A program made the translations under genes and the position numbers. Of a stretch of DNA of 64,000 bases, positions 41,286-50,503 are shown piece by piece. The first letter of the stretch is position 1. Each line of letters opens with the position of its first letter. The notes beneath the pieces are model-generated. The model saw only the letters and a program-made list of their open reading frames with translations. It ran no database searches and was not told where the DNA came from. The DNA comes from Buchnera aphidicola (Kurisakia onigurumii) (GTDB lineage: Bacteria; Pseudomonadota; Gammaproteobacteria; Enterobacterales; Enterobacteriaceae), in contig NZ_CP135033.1 of the NCBI RefSeq assembly GCF_039394605.1, positions 445,029 to 509,028 on the forward strand. The letters run 5' to 3'.

Positions 41286-42041
41286 ATGAATAAATTAATT
41301 AATGCTAAAATAACAAAAATAAAAAAATGGAGCGAAAAATTATTTAGTATAAGATTAAAATCTTCTATAAATAATTTTATTCCTGGTCAATTTAACAGAA
41401 TCGTTATGAAATATGATGATTCTAAGGAAACCATACAAAGAGCATATTCATATGTTAACCCTCCTAATAATAAAAATATTGAATTTTATATTGTTTTGAT
41501 ACCAAATGGAAAATTAACTACTAAATTATATCAACTAAAAAAAAATGATATATTACAAATATACAAAAATTCTTTTGGTTTTTTCACAATCGAAGAAATT
41601 CCAACATGTGAAAATATTTGGATGATTGCTACAGGTACTGCTATTGGACCATATTTATCTATATTACAATATAAAAAAAATATTAATAAAAAATTTAAAA
41701 AAATAATTTTAATATATGCAGTTCGATATTATAAAGATTTAAATTATCTTAAATTACTAAATAAACTAAAAAAAAAATATAAAGGAAAATTATATATTCA
41801 AATAATTTTAAGTAGAGAAAAAAAAATTAATACTTTGTATGGCAGAATTCCATTTTTATTACAAGAAAAAATAATAGAAAAAAAAATAGGAGTATTTATT
41901 AATAAAGACAATACTCATATAATGCTATGTGGAAATCCTAATATGGTTAAACAAACTAATAAAATATTAGTAGAAAAATATTTTTTAAAAAAAAATCTAC
42001 GTAGAGAACCAGGGAATATTACAATTGAACATTATTGGTAA
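41286..42041 (+). CDS. fpr: Ferredoxin/flavodoxin-NADP+ reductase
   Basis: The product has 251 residues (E. coli 248) from the ATG at 41286, preceded by AGGT; 12 extra in-frame codons to 41250 are not supported. The FAD motif RAYSYVNPP, NADP motif IATGTAIGPYLSIL, MLCGNPNMV and the C-terminal EHYW are conserved. It moves electrons between NADPH and ferredoxin or flavodoxin. A partner ferredoxin is encoded at 61114-61452. Confidence 0.97.
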   Translation: MNKLINAKITKIKKWSEKLFSIRLKSSINNFIPGQFNRIVMKYDDSKETIQRAYSYVNPPNNKNIEFYIVLIPNGKLTTKLYQLKKNDILQIYKNSFGFFTIEEIPTCENIWMIATGTAIGPYLSILQYKKNINKKFKKIILIYAVRYYKDLNYLKLLNKLKKKYKGKLYIQIILSREKKINTLYGRIPFLLQEKIIEKKIGVFINKDNTHIMLCGNPNMVKQTNKILVEKYFLKKNLRREPGNITIEHYW

Positions 42042-42074
42042 TATATTTTCATAAAATATATATTAAATATTTAA

Positions 42075-43019
42075 TCAACAATTATTAAAATTAAAATAAA
42101 TTACATCTCTTATATTTTTTAAACCTAAAATTATCATAATTAATCTATCTAACCCTATTGCAATACCAGAACAAGGAGGTAATTTATTTTTTAAAACGTT
42201 TAAAAATCGATAATCAATTTTTACTGTAGATAATTTTTTTTTCTTCCTATCTATAATATCCTGTTTAAATCTTTCTTTTTGTTCATAATAATCTATTAGT
42301 TCACAAAAACCATTACCCAATTCTAAACCTTTAAAATATACTTCAAATCTATCAGAAAGCCGAAAATCATTAAAATTTAATTTAGCCAAAGAAGAGTGCC
42401 AATATGGAAAATGATAAACCATTATAGGATTAGATTTTCCAATATACGGTTCAATACCTAAAAAAAATAAAGAATCAAAAATAGATTTAAAATCTTTTTC
42501 TTTTAGAATAGAAGAATGTATACCTAATTTTTTAGAAACTTTTATAATACGTTTTAAATCAGGATCAAATGGATTTATATTAAGATATTTTATAAATATT
42601 TTTTTATACGAAATAATTTCTGCTTTACGACAATTAAGTATTTCTTGTAAAAAAATGTTAACTTCATACATAAGTTCAAACATATCATAAAAAGGTAAAT
42701 ACCACTCTAACATTAAAAATTCATGATTATGATTTTTTCCATATTCCGAATTCCTAAAACTATGACAAATTTGATATATGGGTCCTATACCTTTAGAAAG
42801 TAATCGTTTCATATGATATTCTGGACTTGTAACTAACCATAAAGGTAATTTTTTATCAGTATCATTTTCTAATTTAAAAAATGTTTTAAATGGAAATAAA
42901 TTGGAATCTGTAACTGTATTTCTAGATAAACTAGGAGTATCTACTTCAAGAATATTTTTTTCATGAAAAAACAATCGAATTTTATTAATTATTTTGGATT
43001 TATGTAAAAAAATTTTCAT
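42075..43019 (-). CDS. epmA: Elongation factor P beta-lysyltransferase EpmA (YjeA/GenX)
   Basis: The product has 314 residues (E. coli 325) from the ATG at 43019; the in-frame TTG at 43025 is unlikely. It has a class II LysRS-like catalytic core without an anticodon domain: LEVDTPSLS, TSPEYHMKRLL, CHSFRN, HNHEFLMLEWY and the terminal SGIAIGLDRL motif 3. It adds beta-lysine to EF-P. epmB and efp are not in this window. Confidence 0.95.
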   Translation of the reverse strand: MKIFLHKSKIINKIRLFFHEKNILEVDTPSLSRNTVTDSNLFPFKTFFKLENDTDKKLPLWLVTSPEYHMKRLLSKGIGPIYQICHSFRNSEYGKNHNHEFLMLEWYLPFYDMFELMYEVNIFLQEILNCRKAEIISYKKIFIKYLNINPFDPDLKRIIKVSKKLGIHSSILKEKDFKSIFDSLFFLGIEPYIGKSNPIMVYHFPYWHSSLAKLNFNDFRLSDRFEVYFKGLELGNGFCELIDYYEQKERFKQDIIDRKKKKLSTVKIDYRFLNVLKNKLPPCSGIAIGLDRLIMIILGLKNIRDVIYFNFNNC

Positions 43020-43104
43020 TTTCAATTTATAAAAGTTTTTAAAAAAATATTTTTATATAAAAAAATTAATTATATTTTTTAAATTTATTTTTTATTTAAG
43101 AAAT

Positions 43105-43137
43105 AAAAACTATAAAGATTAAATCTTTATAGTTTTT
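43105..43137 (-). terminator. Strong terminator downstream of the unknown gene 43215-44819
   Basis: A perfect 15-bp stem, AAAAACTATAAAGAT (43105-43119) with ATCTTTATAGTTTTT (43123-43137), and a 3-base loop. Being symmetric, it carries a U run on either strand. It lies 78 bases past the stop of the minus-strand gene upstream and 86 bases before the epmA start, so it separates the two transcripts. Confidence 0.85.
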
Positions 43138-43214
43138 ATGTTTTATATTTTTATTTTTTAAAATATATGTATATTGAATAGTTTTTAAATTTTATTAAAT
43201 ATAATAAAAAAATT

Positions 43215-44819
43215 TTATTGGTTCATAGCATAAGAATAATGAAAATTTGGTGTACCTGTTTTTGAAACTGTTAATACACTTTTTATACAAAACATTTTAG
43301 TATTAGAATCATTTTTATCTAAACTTGAAGGATTTTTTTCTAATAAACCTGTATTTACTGCAATTATTTTAATAGTGTTAGGATCTAAAATTTTTATTTT
43401 ATAATGAAAATTAGGAGTAGTAGGAGTATATTTTAATAATTTCTGATTATCTTGTAATAATTTTAAATATGCTGGATTTAATACATCTTCATTAGCATAT
43501 AAAGAAATTAATTGTTGTAATTCTGGATCTTTAACAGTATTTTTGAATTCTTTTACAAATTTAGGTATAGAATCAGAAGTTAAATCTTTTCCGTTAATGC
43601 TATAATATGAATTATTAAAATTATTTAAAAATTCATGCTTAAATGCTTTTGTTTTTTTTAATTTCTTAAAAGATTTTTGATATATTTTTTGAAAATCAAA
43701 AAATTCAGAACTAGAATTAATAGTATCTAAACACTTCCAATAAATTTTTTTATTTAATTGATTTGATTTATTTTTTTGAAAATTATACTTTTTAATGTTT
43801 TTATTTATATTTTTTATAAATTCTCTTCTCAGATCTAATCTTTTATGTTTTTTATAATAAAATTTATTATTTTTTACTGAATCAACTTGATCAAACAAAT
43901 AAAATTTATTTTTTTTATCTTCTTTATATATTGAATCAAAAGAATTTTTTATTTCTTGCAAAATATTAATAGGAACTAAAGATGATTTTAATAATTTTAA
44001 TATAGGATATATTTTTTTACTATTTTCTTCATGATTAGTACTAATTATTTTATTTAATAAATTACAACATGAAATAGAAATAGATGTTAAAAAGTTTGAT
44101 TTTTCATCTTTGTATATAGATTCATTTTTTATTTTTTTTTTTAATTTATCAATTTTTAAAGACAAAATAATTCTTTTCTCTAACATATTGATAAATTTTT
44201 TTAAATTATTCGTATAATTAATTTTTTTATCTTTTCTAAATTCATTAAATACAATTGGTAAATTCCAATGATTGTCATTAGATTCATATTTTTTTTCTTG
44301 TATTGAAAAGTCATTATATTTTGAATTAATAGAATTTTTTTTAATATTTAATTGATTATTTGTATATTTACTATTAAATGAATTTTTTTTATTATGTTTT
44401 ATATGAAGATTATTTTTTTTATGGTGTATACATTTATTATTTGAATAAAATTTATGAATACGTTTATTTTTTTTAGAATTATGAGATATCTGATTAATTA
44501 ATACATATTCTTGTAAAGGAGATGTTTCATGATTTATTGCATTTTTCTTTTTACATTTTTTATTTTTTTTAATTAAAAAATCTTTGTCAATTTTTTCTAC
44601 AGTGTCAAATTTATTATTTCTTATAGCTCTATATATAAAAGGTTTATCTTCTGGAATAATAGTAATGACAGTACTTTTTTCTGTAATAATTTTTTTGTTT
44701 TTTTTTATTTCAGAATCCGGAATTAGATATTCTGATTTTTGAATATTAAAAATATAATCTTGTTCTTTATCTGTATAATATGAAGTATTATTTTTTTGTA
44801 ATTTTTCTAATGAAATCAT
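43215..44819 (-). CDS. Unrecognised 534-residue Lys/Asn-rich protein
   Basis: I do not recognise this protein. The ATG is preceded by AAGGA at seven bases and a strong terminator follows, so it looks like an expressed single-gene unit. There is no signal peptide and no clear membrane segment. Residues about 80-170 are low-complexity Lys/Asn/His, with a near repeat KKNSFNSKYT (144-153) and KKNSINSKYN (160-169). The last 110 residues have more normal composition. The hexapeptide TPNFHY occurs twice there (468-473 and 523-528), the second near the end. It lies between epmA and rsmJ, divergent from rsmJ. It is likely lineage-specific; function unknown. Confidence 0.85.
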   Translation of the reverse strand: MISLEKLQKNNTSYYTDKEQDYIFNIQKSEYLIPDSEIKKNKKIITEKSTVITIIPEDKPFIYRAIRNNKFDTVEKIDKDFLIKKNKKCKKKNAINHETSPLQEYVLINQISHNSKKNKRIHKFYSNNKCIHHKKNNLHIKHNKKNSFNSKYTNNQLNIKKNSINSKYNDFSIQEKKYESNDNHWNLPIVFNEFRKDKKINYTNNLKKFINMLEKRIILSLKIDKLKKKIKNESIYKDEKSNFLTSISISCCNLLNKIISTNHEENSKKIYPILKLLKSSLVPINILQEIKNSFDSIYKEDKKNKFYLFDQVDSVKNNKFYYKKHKRLDLRREFIKNINKNIKKYNFQKNKSNQLNKKIYWKCLDTINSSSEFFDFQKIYQKSFKKLKKTKAFKHEFLNNFNNSYYSINGKDLTSDSIPKFVKEFKNTVKDPELQQLISLYANEDVLNPAYLKLLQDNQKLLKYTPTTPNFHYKIKILDPNTIKIIAVNTGLLEKNPSSLDKNDSNTKMFCIKSVLTVSKTGTPNFHYSYAMNQ

Positions 44820-45003
44820 ATTGAATCCTTAATTCGTTATTTCTTTTATTTGTATTTTTATTCAACTTTTTTTATTAGTCAAGTTTTTTATTGAAATTTT
44901 TATATTTTTTTTTAAATTATATTTTTTAACAAAATACACAAAAAATTTATGTTAAAATAATTTAAAAATATTATAATTCTAAAAAAAATAAAAAAATTAA
45001 AAC

Positions 45004-45753
45004 ATGGAAATATCAATACAAAATATAAAAGAAAATAGTAGATTTTATAATTATTTAATAAAACTAGGAATTAATATAAATATAAATTCTAATATTAAAT
45101 TAATTTTAAATAAAAAAAAAATAAAATTATACGATACTCAAAATCCAAAACTGGGAAATTTCTATATTGATTTTACTAATAAAAAAATTTCTTATAGAAT
45201 AAACAATAGAAAAAAAGAATCTCTCATTCAAGCTATAAAAATAAAAAACAATCCTTATCCTAATGTATTAGACATGACTGCAGGTTTAGGTAGAGATTCT
45301 TTTATATTAGCTGCTTCAGGTTGTCATGTTCTGATGTTAGAAAGAAATCCAATAATTTTTATTCTGTTAAATAATGCATTACATAGAGCATATAAAAACC
45401 CTAAAATTGGAAAATGGGTTAAATCAAGAATAAAATTTTTTTTTGAATCTAGCTTCAATATTTCTAACATATCTTTTACAGTCAAACCTGAAGTAATTTA
45501 TATAGATCCGATGTATTGTATAAAAAAAAGAAAATCTAATCCAAAAAAAGATATGCAATTCTTAAATAAAATCATAAAAAATAAAGATCAAGATTCAAAT
45601 AAATTAATATTTATTGCAAGAAATATTAATTGTAAAAAAATAGTAGTAAAAAGACCATTAAACGGATCTTATATAGGAAATATTAAAACTAAAAATAGTA
45701 TATTTAGTAAAAAACATAGATTTGATATATATCAACCTATTTTAAAAAAATAA
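45004..45753 (+). CDS. rsmJ: 16S rRNA (guanine-1516-N2)-methyltransferase RsmJ
   Basis: The product has 249 residues, as in E. coli RsmJ (YhiQ). The SAM motif is VLDMTAGLGRDSFILAASG, followed by MLERNP, the catalytic-type VIYIDPMY, and the end KHRFDIYQP. The N-terminal third is divergent. It methylates G1516 of 16S rRNA. Convergent with the YnfM-like gene 23 bases on. Confidence 0.95.
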   Translation: MEISIQNIKENSRFYNYLIKLGINININSNIKLILNKKKIKLYDTQNPKLGNFYIDFTNKKISYRINNRKKESLIQAIKIKNNPYPNVLDMTAGLGRDSFILAASGCHVLMLERNPIIFILLNNALHRAYKNPKIGKWVKSRIKFFFESSFNISNISFTVKPEVIYIDPMYCIKKRKSNPKKDMQFLNKIIKNKDQDSNKLIFIARNINCKKIVVKRPLNGSYIGNIKTKNSIFSKKHRFDIYQPILKK

Positions 45754-45776
45754 AATTTTTTTATAATAAAATATTA

Positions 45777-47054
45777 TCAGTACGTATTTTTAAGACGCGA
45801 TATCAACTTTATTCCTAATATTAATAAAAAAATAATAAATATCGAAATTCCTAACCAATGACCTAAATACCAAAATAAACCACCTAAAGTACTACATACA
45901 CTAGATCCTAAATAATAAAAAAATAAATATAAAGAAGCTGCTTGACCTCTAGATTTATTAGCTGCAACACCAATCCAACTACTTGAAACAGAATGAGCAG
46001 CAAAAAATCCTGAAGAAAAAATAATTAATCCTATAACTATAAAAATAGTAAAATTTAATTGCGTGATTAATACTCCAAAAATCATAGATAATAAAGATAT
46101 AATTAAAATATTTTTTCTTCCATATTTACTAATTAAAGTTCCTGCTTTTGGAGAAGTATATACACCAGTTAAATATATTAAAGAAATTGAAGCTATTGTC
46201 ATCTGATTTAAATGAAAAGGATATGTCATTAATCTATAAGTAATATAATTAAATAAAGTAATAAAACTACCCATAATAGTAAATCCGATGATAAACAAAA
46301 CTGACAATACACTATCTCGACACTGTGTAAATATATTATTAAAAAATCTATTTTGGTTAATTGGACTAGAAAAAAAATTTTTAGAATTAGGTAATAAATA
46401 AATAAATGTGATCGAAGAAAAAAATGAAACTATTCCAACTATAAAAAAAGCAATTTCCCAAGAAAAATAATGAGCTGTAAAACCAGATAAAACACGTCCA
46501 AATAAACCACCTATTGTGTTTCCACTAATATACAAACCCATAGTAAAACCTAGAACCTTAGGATGAATTTCTTCGCTAAGATAGGACATAGCAACCCCAA
46601 CTACACCACTTAAAGTTAATCCTATCAAAGATCGCATTAAAATGATTTCCATCCAACTATCCATTTGAAAACATAATATCGTCAATAACGAAGAAATAAT
46701 CAAAGACACTGACATAACAATCTTTCTACCAAAATAATCAGATAAAAAACCACTGAATAACATACCAATCGCCATCATAAAAGTAGCAACAGACAGAGAT
46801 AATCCACTTTCTACTGTATTTAAATGAAATTTTTGTGAAAAAATAGGCAATATTGGTTGTACACAATATAATATTGAAAAAGTAGAAAACCCTGCTAGGA
46901 ATAAAGAAAAAATTACTTTATTAAATTCTTTTGTATTTTTATTAATAAATTTACTATTTTTTACTTTTGTAAAAAAAAATTTAAGAATTTTTTGATTATT
47001 CTGAATATTTTCTTTTTTCTCTGTATATTCTTTTGTTCTTCGTAATTGAATCAA
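45777..47054 (-). CDS. ynfM: YnfM-like major-facilitator transporter
   Basis: The product has 425 residues with about twelve hydrophobic helices after a charged 40-residue N-terminus. Matches to E. coli YnfM include LYCVQPILPIFSQ, YLSEEIHPKVLGFTMGLYISGN, GSFITLFNYITYRLM and GFFAAHSVSSSWIG. The start is TTG at 47054 with GGAAGGA seven bases upstream; no ATG lies before the second helix, so the TTG is well supported. Substrate unknown. Confidence 0.92.
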   Translation of the reverse strand: MIQLRRTKEYTEKKENIQNNQKILKFFFTKVKNSKFINKNTKEFNKVIFSLFLAGFSTFSILYCVQPILPIFSQKFHLNTVESGLSLSVATFMMAIGMLFSGFLSDYFGRKIVMSVSLIISSLLTILCFQMDSWMEIILMRSLIGLTLSGVVGVAMSYLSEEIHPKVLGFTMGLYISGNTIGGLFGRVLSGFTAHYFSWEIAFFIVGIVSFFSSITFIYLLPNSKNFFSSPINQNRFFNNIFTQCRDSVLSVLFIIGFTIMGSFITLFNYITYRLMTYPFHLNQMTIASISLIYLTGVYTSPKAGTLISKYGRKNILIISLLSMIFGVLITQLNFTIFIVIGLIIFSSGFFAAHSVSSSWIGVAANKSRGQAASLYLFFYYLGSSVCSTLGGLFWYLGHWLGISIFIIFLLILGIKLISRLKNTY

Positions 47055-47143
47055 AATATATTCCTTCCAAATAATTATAATAAATTTTTTATTTATTTTT
47101 TTATGAAAAAATTAAACATTATTATTATAATAATTAAATAATT

Positions 47144-48013
47144 TTATAAATAAAAAAATCCTTTATATACCATACTAGCTGGACCAATCATATATAAGGA
47201 ATAGGGTTCACCATTCCATAATATATTTAAATCTCCTCCTTTTAAACTCACTCTTACTGTTTTATTTAAAAAATTATTTAAAATTCCTATTGCTACAGAA
47301 GCACATGCACCACTACCACAAGATAAAGTTTCTCCTACACCTCTTTCATATACTCGTAATTTTATATTATTTCGGTCAATTATTTCTACAAAATTAACAT
47401 TTACTCCTTTTGGAAAATAAATATTTTCGTTAAAAAATTTACCAATAATATCTATTTTAATTCTATTTATATCTTTTACTAAAATAACACAATGAGGATT
47501 TCCCATAGATACAACATAAAAATGAATTTTTTTGTTATTAAATTGAATAAAATACTTTTTTTTATCTTGATTAATTTGAAAAGGTATTAATTCATTTTTA
47601 AAAATAGGAATTCCCATATTAACTTTTATGTTATTTTTATCAAAAAACTCTAAAAACATAATAGATTTTTTTGTACTAACACAAATTTTTTTCTTACTGC
47701 TAACATTTTCTATAAAAATAAATTTTGCGATACATCTCACTCCGTTTCCACATTGATATACTTCTTTACCATTTGAATTAAATATACGATAGAAAAAATC
47801 TATATTTTTTATTTTTGAGTTTTCCAATAATAAAAATTGATCAAATCCAATTCCTGTATTTCTATTAGAAAGATTTTTAATTGTTACATTAGAAAAAAAA
47901 TTATTATTTTTAATATTGTTAATAACAACAAAATCATTTCCTGTTCCATGCATCTTAGAAAAATATATTTTTTTTTTATTATTTTTCAAAGATGTTTTTT
48001 TACTAATAATCAT
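47144..48013 (-). CDS. dapF: Diaminopimelate epimerase
   Basis: The product has 289 residues (E. coli 274). Catalytic cysteines lie in YQCGNGVRC and ETLSCGSGACASVA. The start at 48013 has AAGAG seven bases upstream, giving about 15 residues before the usual SKMHGTGNDF start, a real N-terminal extension. It converts LL- to meso-diaminopimelate for lysine and peptidoglycan. Divergent from cyaY, as in E. coli with cyaA lost. Confidence 0.97.
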   Translation of the reverse strand: MIISKKTSLKNNKKKIYFSKMHGTGNDFVVINNIKNNNFFSNVTIKNLSNRNTGIGFDQFLLLENSKIKNIDFFYRIFNSNGKEVYQCGNGVRCIAKFIFIENVSSKKKICVSTKKSIMFLEFFDKNNIKVNMGIPIFKNELIPFQINQDKKKYFIQFNNKKIHFYVVSMGNPHCVILVKDINRIKIDIIGKFFNENIYFPKGVNVNFVEIIDRNNIKLRVYERGVGETLSCGSGACASVAIGILNNFLNKTVRVSLKGGDLNILWNGEPYSLYMIGPASMVYKGFFYL

Positions 48014-48189
48014 CTTTTATCTCTTATTAATTGTTAATATTAAAATCATTATAAAACATATTTCATATACTATTTATCTATACCTGTGTTATATTATATT
48101 TTGTTATATTACATATTTTATTAAAATTTAAAAAATATTTCATCTAATACTATTTAAAAAATTTTACATTAAAAATTAAGTTATTAAAT

Positions 48190-48525
48190 ATGAACAATAC
48201 ATGTGTAATAAAAAAAAATAATTTTAATAAATTATTTTTAGAAATAACATTAAAAATAGAAAAAATAATAGATGATTATTCAGGAAATAAAAATCTAGAT
48301 TATGAAATGAACCAAAATATTTTCACAATCTTTATTAATGAGAAAAAAATTATTATTAATAAACAAGAATATTTACAACAAATATGGATGGCAACAACAA
48401 AACAAGGTTATCATTTTGCATTAAAAAAAAAAAAATGGATTTGTATTAGAAATAATATAAATATTTGGGTTTTATTAAAAAAAATATTTAAAAAAGAACT
48501 ACAAGAAGATATCATCACAATATAA
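48190..48525 (+). CDS. cyaY: Frataxin-like protein CyaY
   Basis: The product has 111 residues (E. coli 106). The frataxin core is recognisable: LEITLKIEKIIDDY with the acidic ridge, IFINEKKIIINKQEYLQQIWMAT, GYHFALKKKKWIC. CyaY binds iron and modulates IscS. It precedes hemC on the same strand, whereas in E. coli it is divergent from hemC with cyaA between. Confidence 0.93.
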   Translation: MNNTCVIKKNNFNKLFLEITLKIEKIIDDYSGNKNLDYEMNQNIFTIFINEKKIIINKQEYLQQIWMATTKQGYHFALKKKKWICIRNNINIWVLLKKIFKKELQEDIITI

Positions 48526-48586
48526 TATTTTTAAAAAATTAATTTTTTATTAAAAATATATAATCAACTTTAAAATATTTTATACA

Positions 48587-49522
48587 ATGTTAAAAATAAT
48601 TACTAGAAAAAGCCCTTTAGCTTTAGCACAAACTAAATATGTACAAAAAAAATTATATTGTATTAATCCTAAATTAAAAATTCAGTTAATTCCGATTCAA
48701 ACCAAAGGAGATATAATTTTTAAAAAATTCAAAAAAAATTATATTGACACTAAAAGATTATTTGTAGAAGAATTAGAAATAGCTTTACTACAAAATAAAG
48801 CAGATATTGCAATTCATTCCACTAAAGATATGCCTATACAAATGCATCCCAAACTAATCTTATCAGGAATCTGTAAGCGAGAAAATCCTTTAGATGCATT
48901 TGTATCAAATAAATATCAAACATTGCAGGAATTACCACAAGGATCAGTTATTGGAACATCCAGCGCAAGAAGAAAATGTCAATTATTATTTTTAAGACCT
49001 GATTTATTAATTACACCTATACGAGGTAATATAGAAACTAGATTAAAAAAATTAGATCAAGGAAAATATGATGCAATCATTTTAGCTGTAGCAGGATTAA
49101 AAAGATTAAAATTAAAATGTCGAATTAATGAAATAATTAGTCCTACAATATTATTACCATCTTGTGGACAAGGATCAATAGGCATTCAATCTAAATTAGA
49201 TGACAATAAAATAAATTTTTTAATAAAAAAAATAAATCATAAAAAAAGTTATTTACGTACATTAGCAGAAAGATCATTTTGTAAAAAAATAGGTTCTAGT
49301 TGCCAATTTCCAATAGGAAGTTTTGCTATTTTAAAAAAAAATAAATTGTTTCTTCGAGGATTAATAGGATCTCCTAACGGAGAAAATATTATAAAAGGAG
49401 AAAAAATAGGAAATTTTTTTGAAGCAAAAAAAATTGGGAAACATTTAGCAAAAGAAATTCTTAATAAAGGCGCAAAAAAAATAGTTGACAATTTTTTAAA
49501 AACAAAAAAAAAATCACAATGA
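48587..49522 (+). CDS. hemC: Porphobilinogen deaminase
   Basis: The product has 311 residues (E. coli 313). It begins LKIITRKSPLALAQT and has IHSTKDMP, GTSSARRKCQL, PIRGNIETRLKKL, and the dipyrromethane cofactor Cys in SSCQFPIGS. It makes hydroxymethylbilane. Its last 4 bases overlap the start of hemD, so the pair is translationally coupled. hemA, hemL and hemB are not in this window. Confidence 0.97.
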   Translation: MLKIITRKSPLALAQTKYVQKKLYCINPKLKIQLIPIQTKGDIIFKKFKKNYIDTKRLFVEELEIALLQNKADIAIHSTKDMPIQMHPKLILSGICKRENPLDAFVSNKYQTLQELPQGSVIGTSSARRKCQLLFLRPDLLITPIRGNIETRLKKLDQGKYDAIILAVAGLKRLKLKCRINEIISPTILLPSCGQGSIGIQSKLDDNKINFLIKKINHKKSYLRTLAERSFCKKIGSSCQFPIGSFAILKKNKLFLRGLIGSPNGENIIKGEKIGNFFEAKKIGKHLAKEILNKGAKKIVDNFLKTKKKSQ

Positions 49523-50282
49523 ATATTTTAATTGTTCGACCTATTTTAGATGCAAAAATTTTAATGAAAAAATTTTTGAAAAAAGGTATCAAAAGTCATA
49601 TTTTTCCAATTATTTCATTTAAAAAAGGAAAAGAAATAAATATTTTGCCAAAAATAATAAAAAATTTACCACAAAAAAGTATAATTATTTTTGTTTCTAA
49701 ACAAGCTATAAAATATACATTAAGTATATTACAAGAAAAAAAAATTAAATTTCCTAAAAAATTATATTTTTATACTATTGGTTATCATTCATCCTTAATA
49801 TTAAAAAAATATGTTCCTTATCCAGTAAAATATCCTAAAAAAAAAGAAAATAGTGAAGAATTATTAAAAATATTAATATTAAAAAAAAATATTAAAAAAA
49901 AAAAATACTGATATTAAAAGGAAATAATGGAAATACATTATTACAAAAAAAATTGGAAAAATATGGATGTGATGTAAGTATATTAGAATGCTATCAACAA
50001 GTTTTTCACTCTTATACAAAAATAAAAAATAAAAAAATAGATTTTTCAAAAATTGATACATTAATTGTTACTAGTAATAATATACTAATACATTTATATA
50101 ATTTATTTTATAAAAAAAATAAAATTAGTTGGTTATTAAATTGCAAAATTTTTTGTATTGGTTTAAACATGAAGGAAAAAGCCAAAAAATTGGGATGGAA
50201 AAAAATATATTTTTTGAAATATTCAAATAATGAATTTATTTATAAAAAAATACTATACTTTTTTCGGCGAAAGAGGATTTGA
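49519..50282 (+). CDS. hemD: Uroporphyrinogen-III synthase, frame broken at an A12 run
   Basis: The first 130 codons (MNILIVRP..., IFVSKQAI, YTIGYHSS) stop at 49911 just after a run of 12 adenines at 49894-49905. In the next frame the sequence goes straight on with ILILKGNNGNTLLQKKL and ILECYQQVFHSY, matching the HemD second domain, then TLIVTSNN and on to 50282. One extra A would give a 254-residue protein (E. coli 246). HemD closes hydroxymethylbilane to uroporphyrinogen III. The last residues are read through the 3' end of tRNA-Pro on the other strand. Confidence 0.85.
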
Positions 50283-50337
50283 ACCTCTGACCTACTGGTC
50301 CCAAACCAGTTGCGCTACCAAGCTGCGCTATTCGCCG
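50264..50337 (-). tRNA. tRNA-Pro (anticodon TGG)
   Basis: Acceptor CGGCGAA pairs with TTCGCCG, discriminator A. The anticodon loop TTTGGGA gives TGG. It closely matches E. coli proM. CCA is not encoded. It overlaps the convergent 3' end of hemD by 19 bases. Last in a His-Pro cluster with tRNA-Arg upstream. Confidence 0.98.
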
Positions 50338-50354
50338 TTTTAATAAAAATTTTG

Positions 50355-50428
50355 GGTGGTTAATGGGATTTGAACCCATGACCACTGGAATCACAATCCA
50401 GAGCTCTACCAACTGAGCTATAACCACC
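50355..50428 (-). tRNA. tRNA-His (anticodon GTG)
   Basis: Has the extra G at -1 pairing with C73, typical of tRNA-His. The anticodon loop TTGTGAT gives GTG. Body is close to E. coli hisR. Only a partial CCA follows (CAA). It lies 17 bases upstream of tRNA-Pro on the same strand. Confidence 0.98.
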
Positions 50429-50503
50429 ATTATATAATATTATATCTGTACATATCAAAATATAATTATTAAAAAAATAAAAATTACAAAATTAAAAATA
50501 TTT

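Noticed and set aside
47837-48131. Two overlapping plus-strand frames upstream of cyaY
   Set aside because: They are antisense to the dapF 5' end and its leader, rich in Ile/Phe/Tyr from A/T bias, with no homology.
50236-50430. 64-codon minus-strand frame
   Set aside because: It is the translation of tRNA-Pro and tRNA-His, a common false gene.
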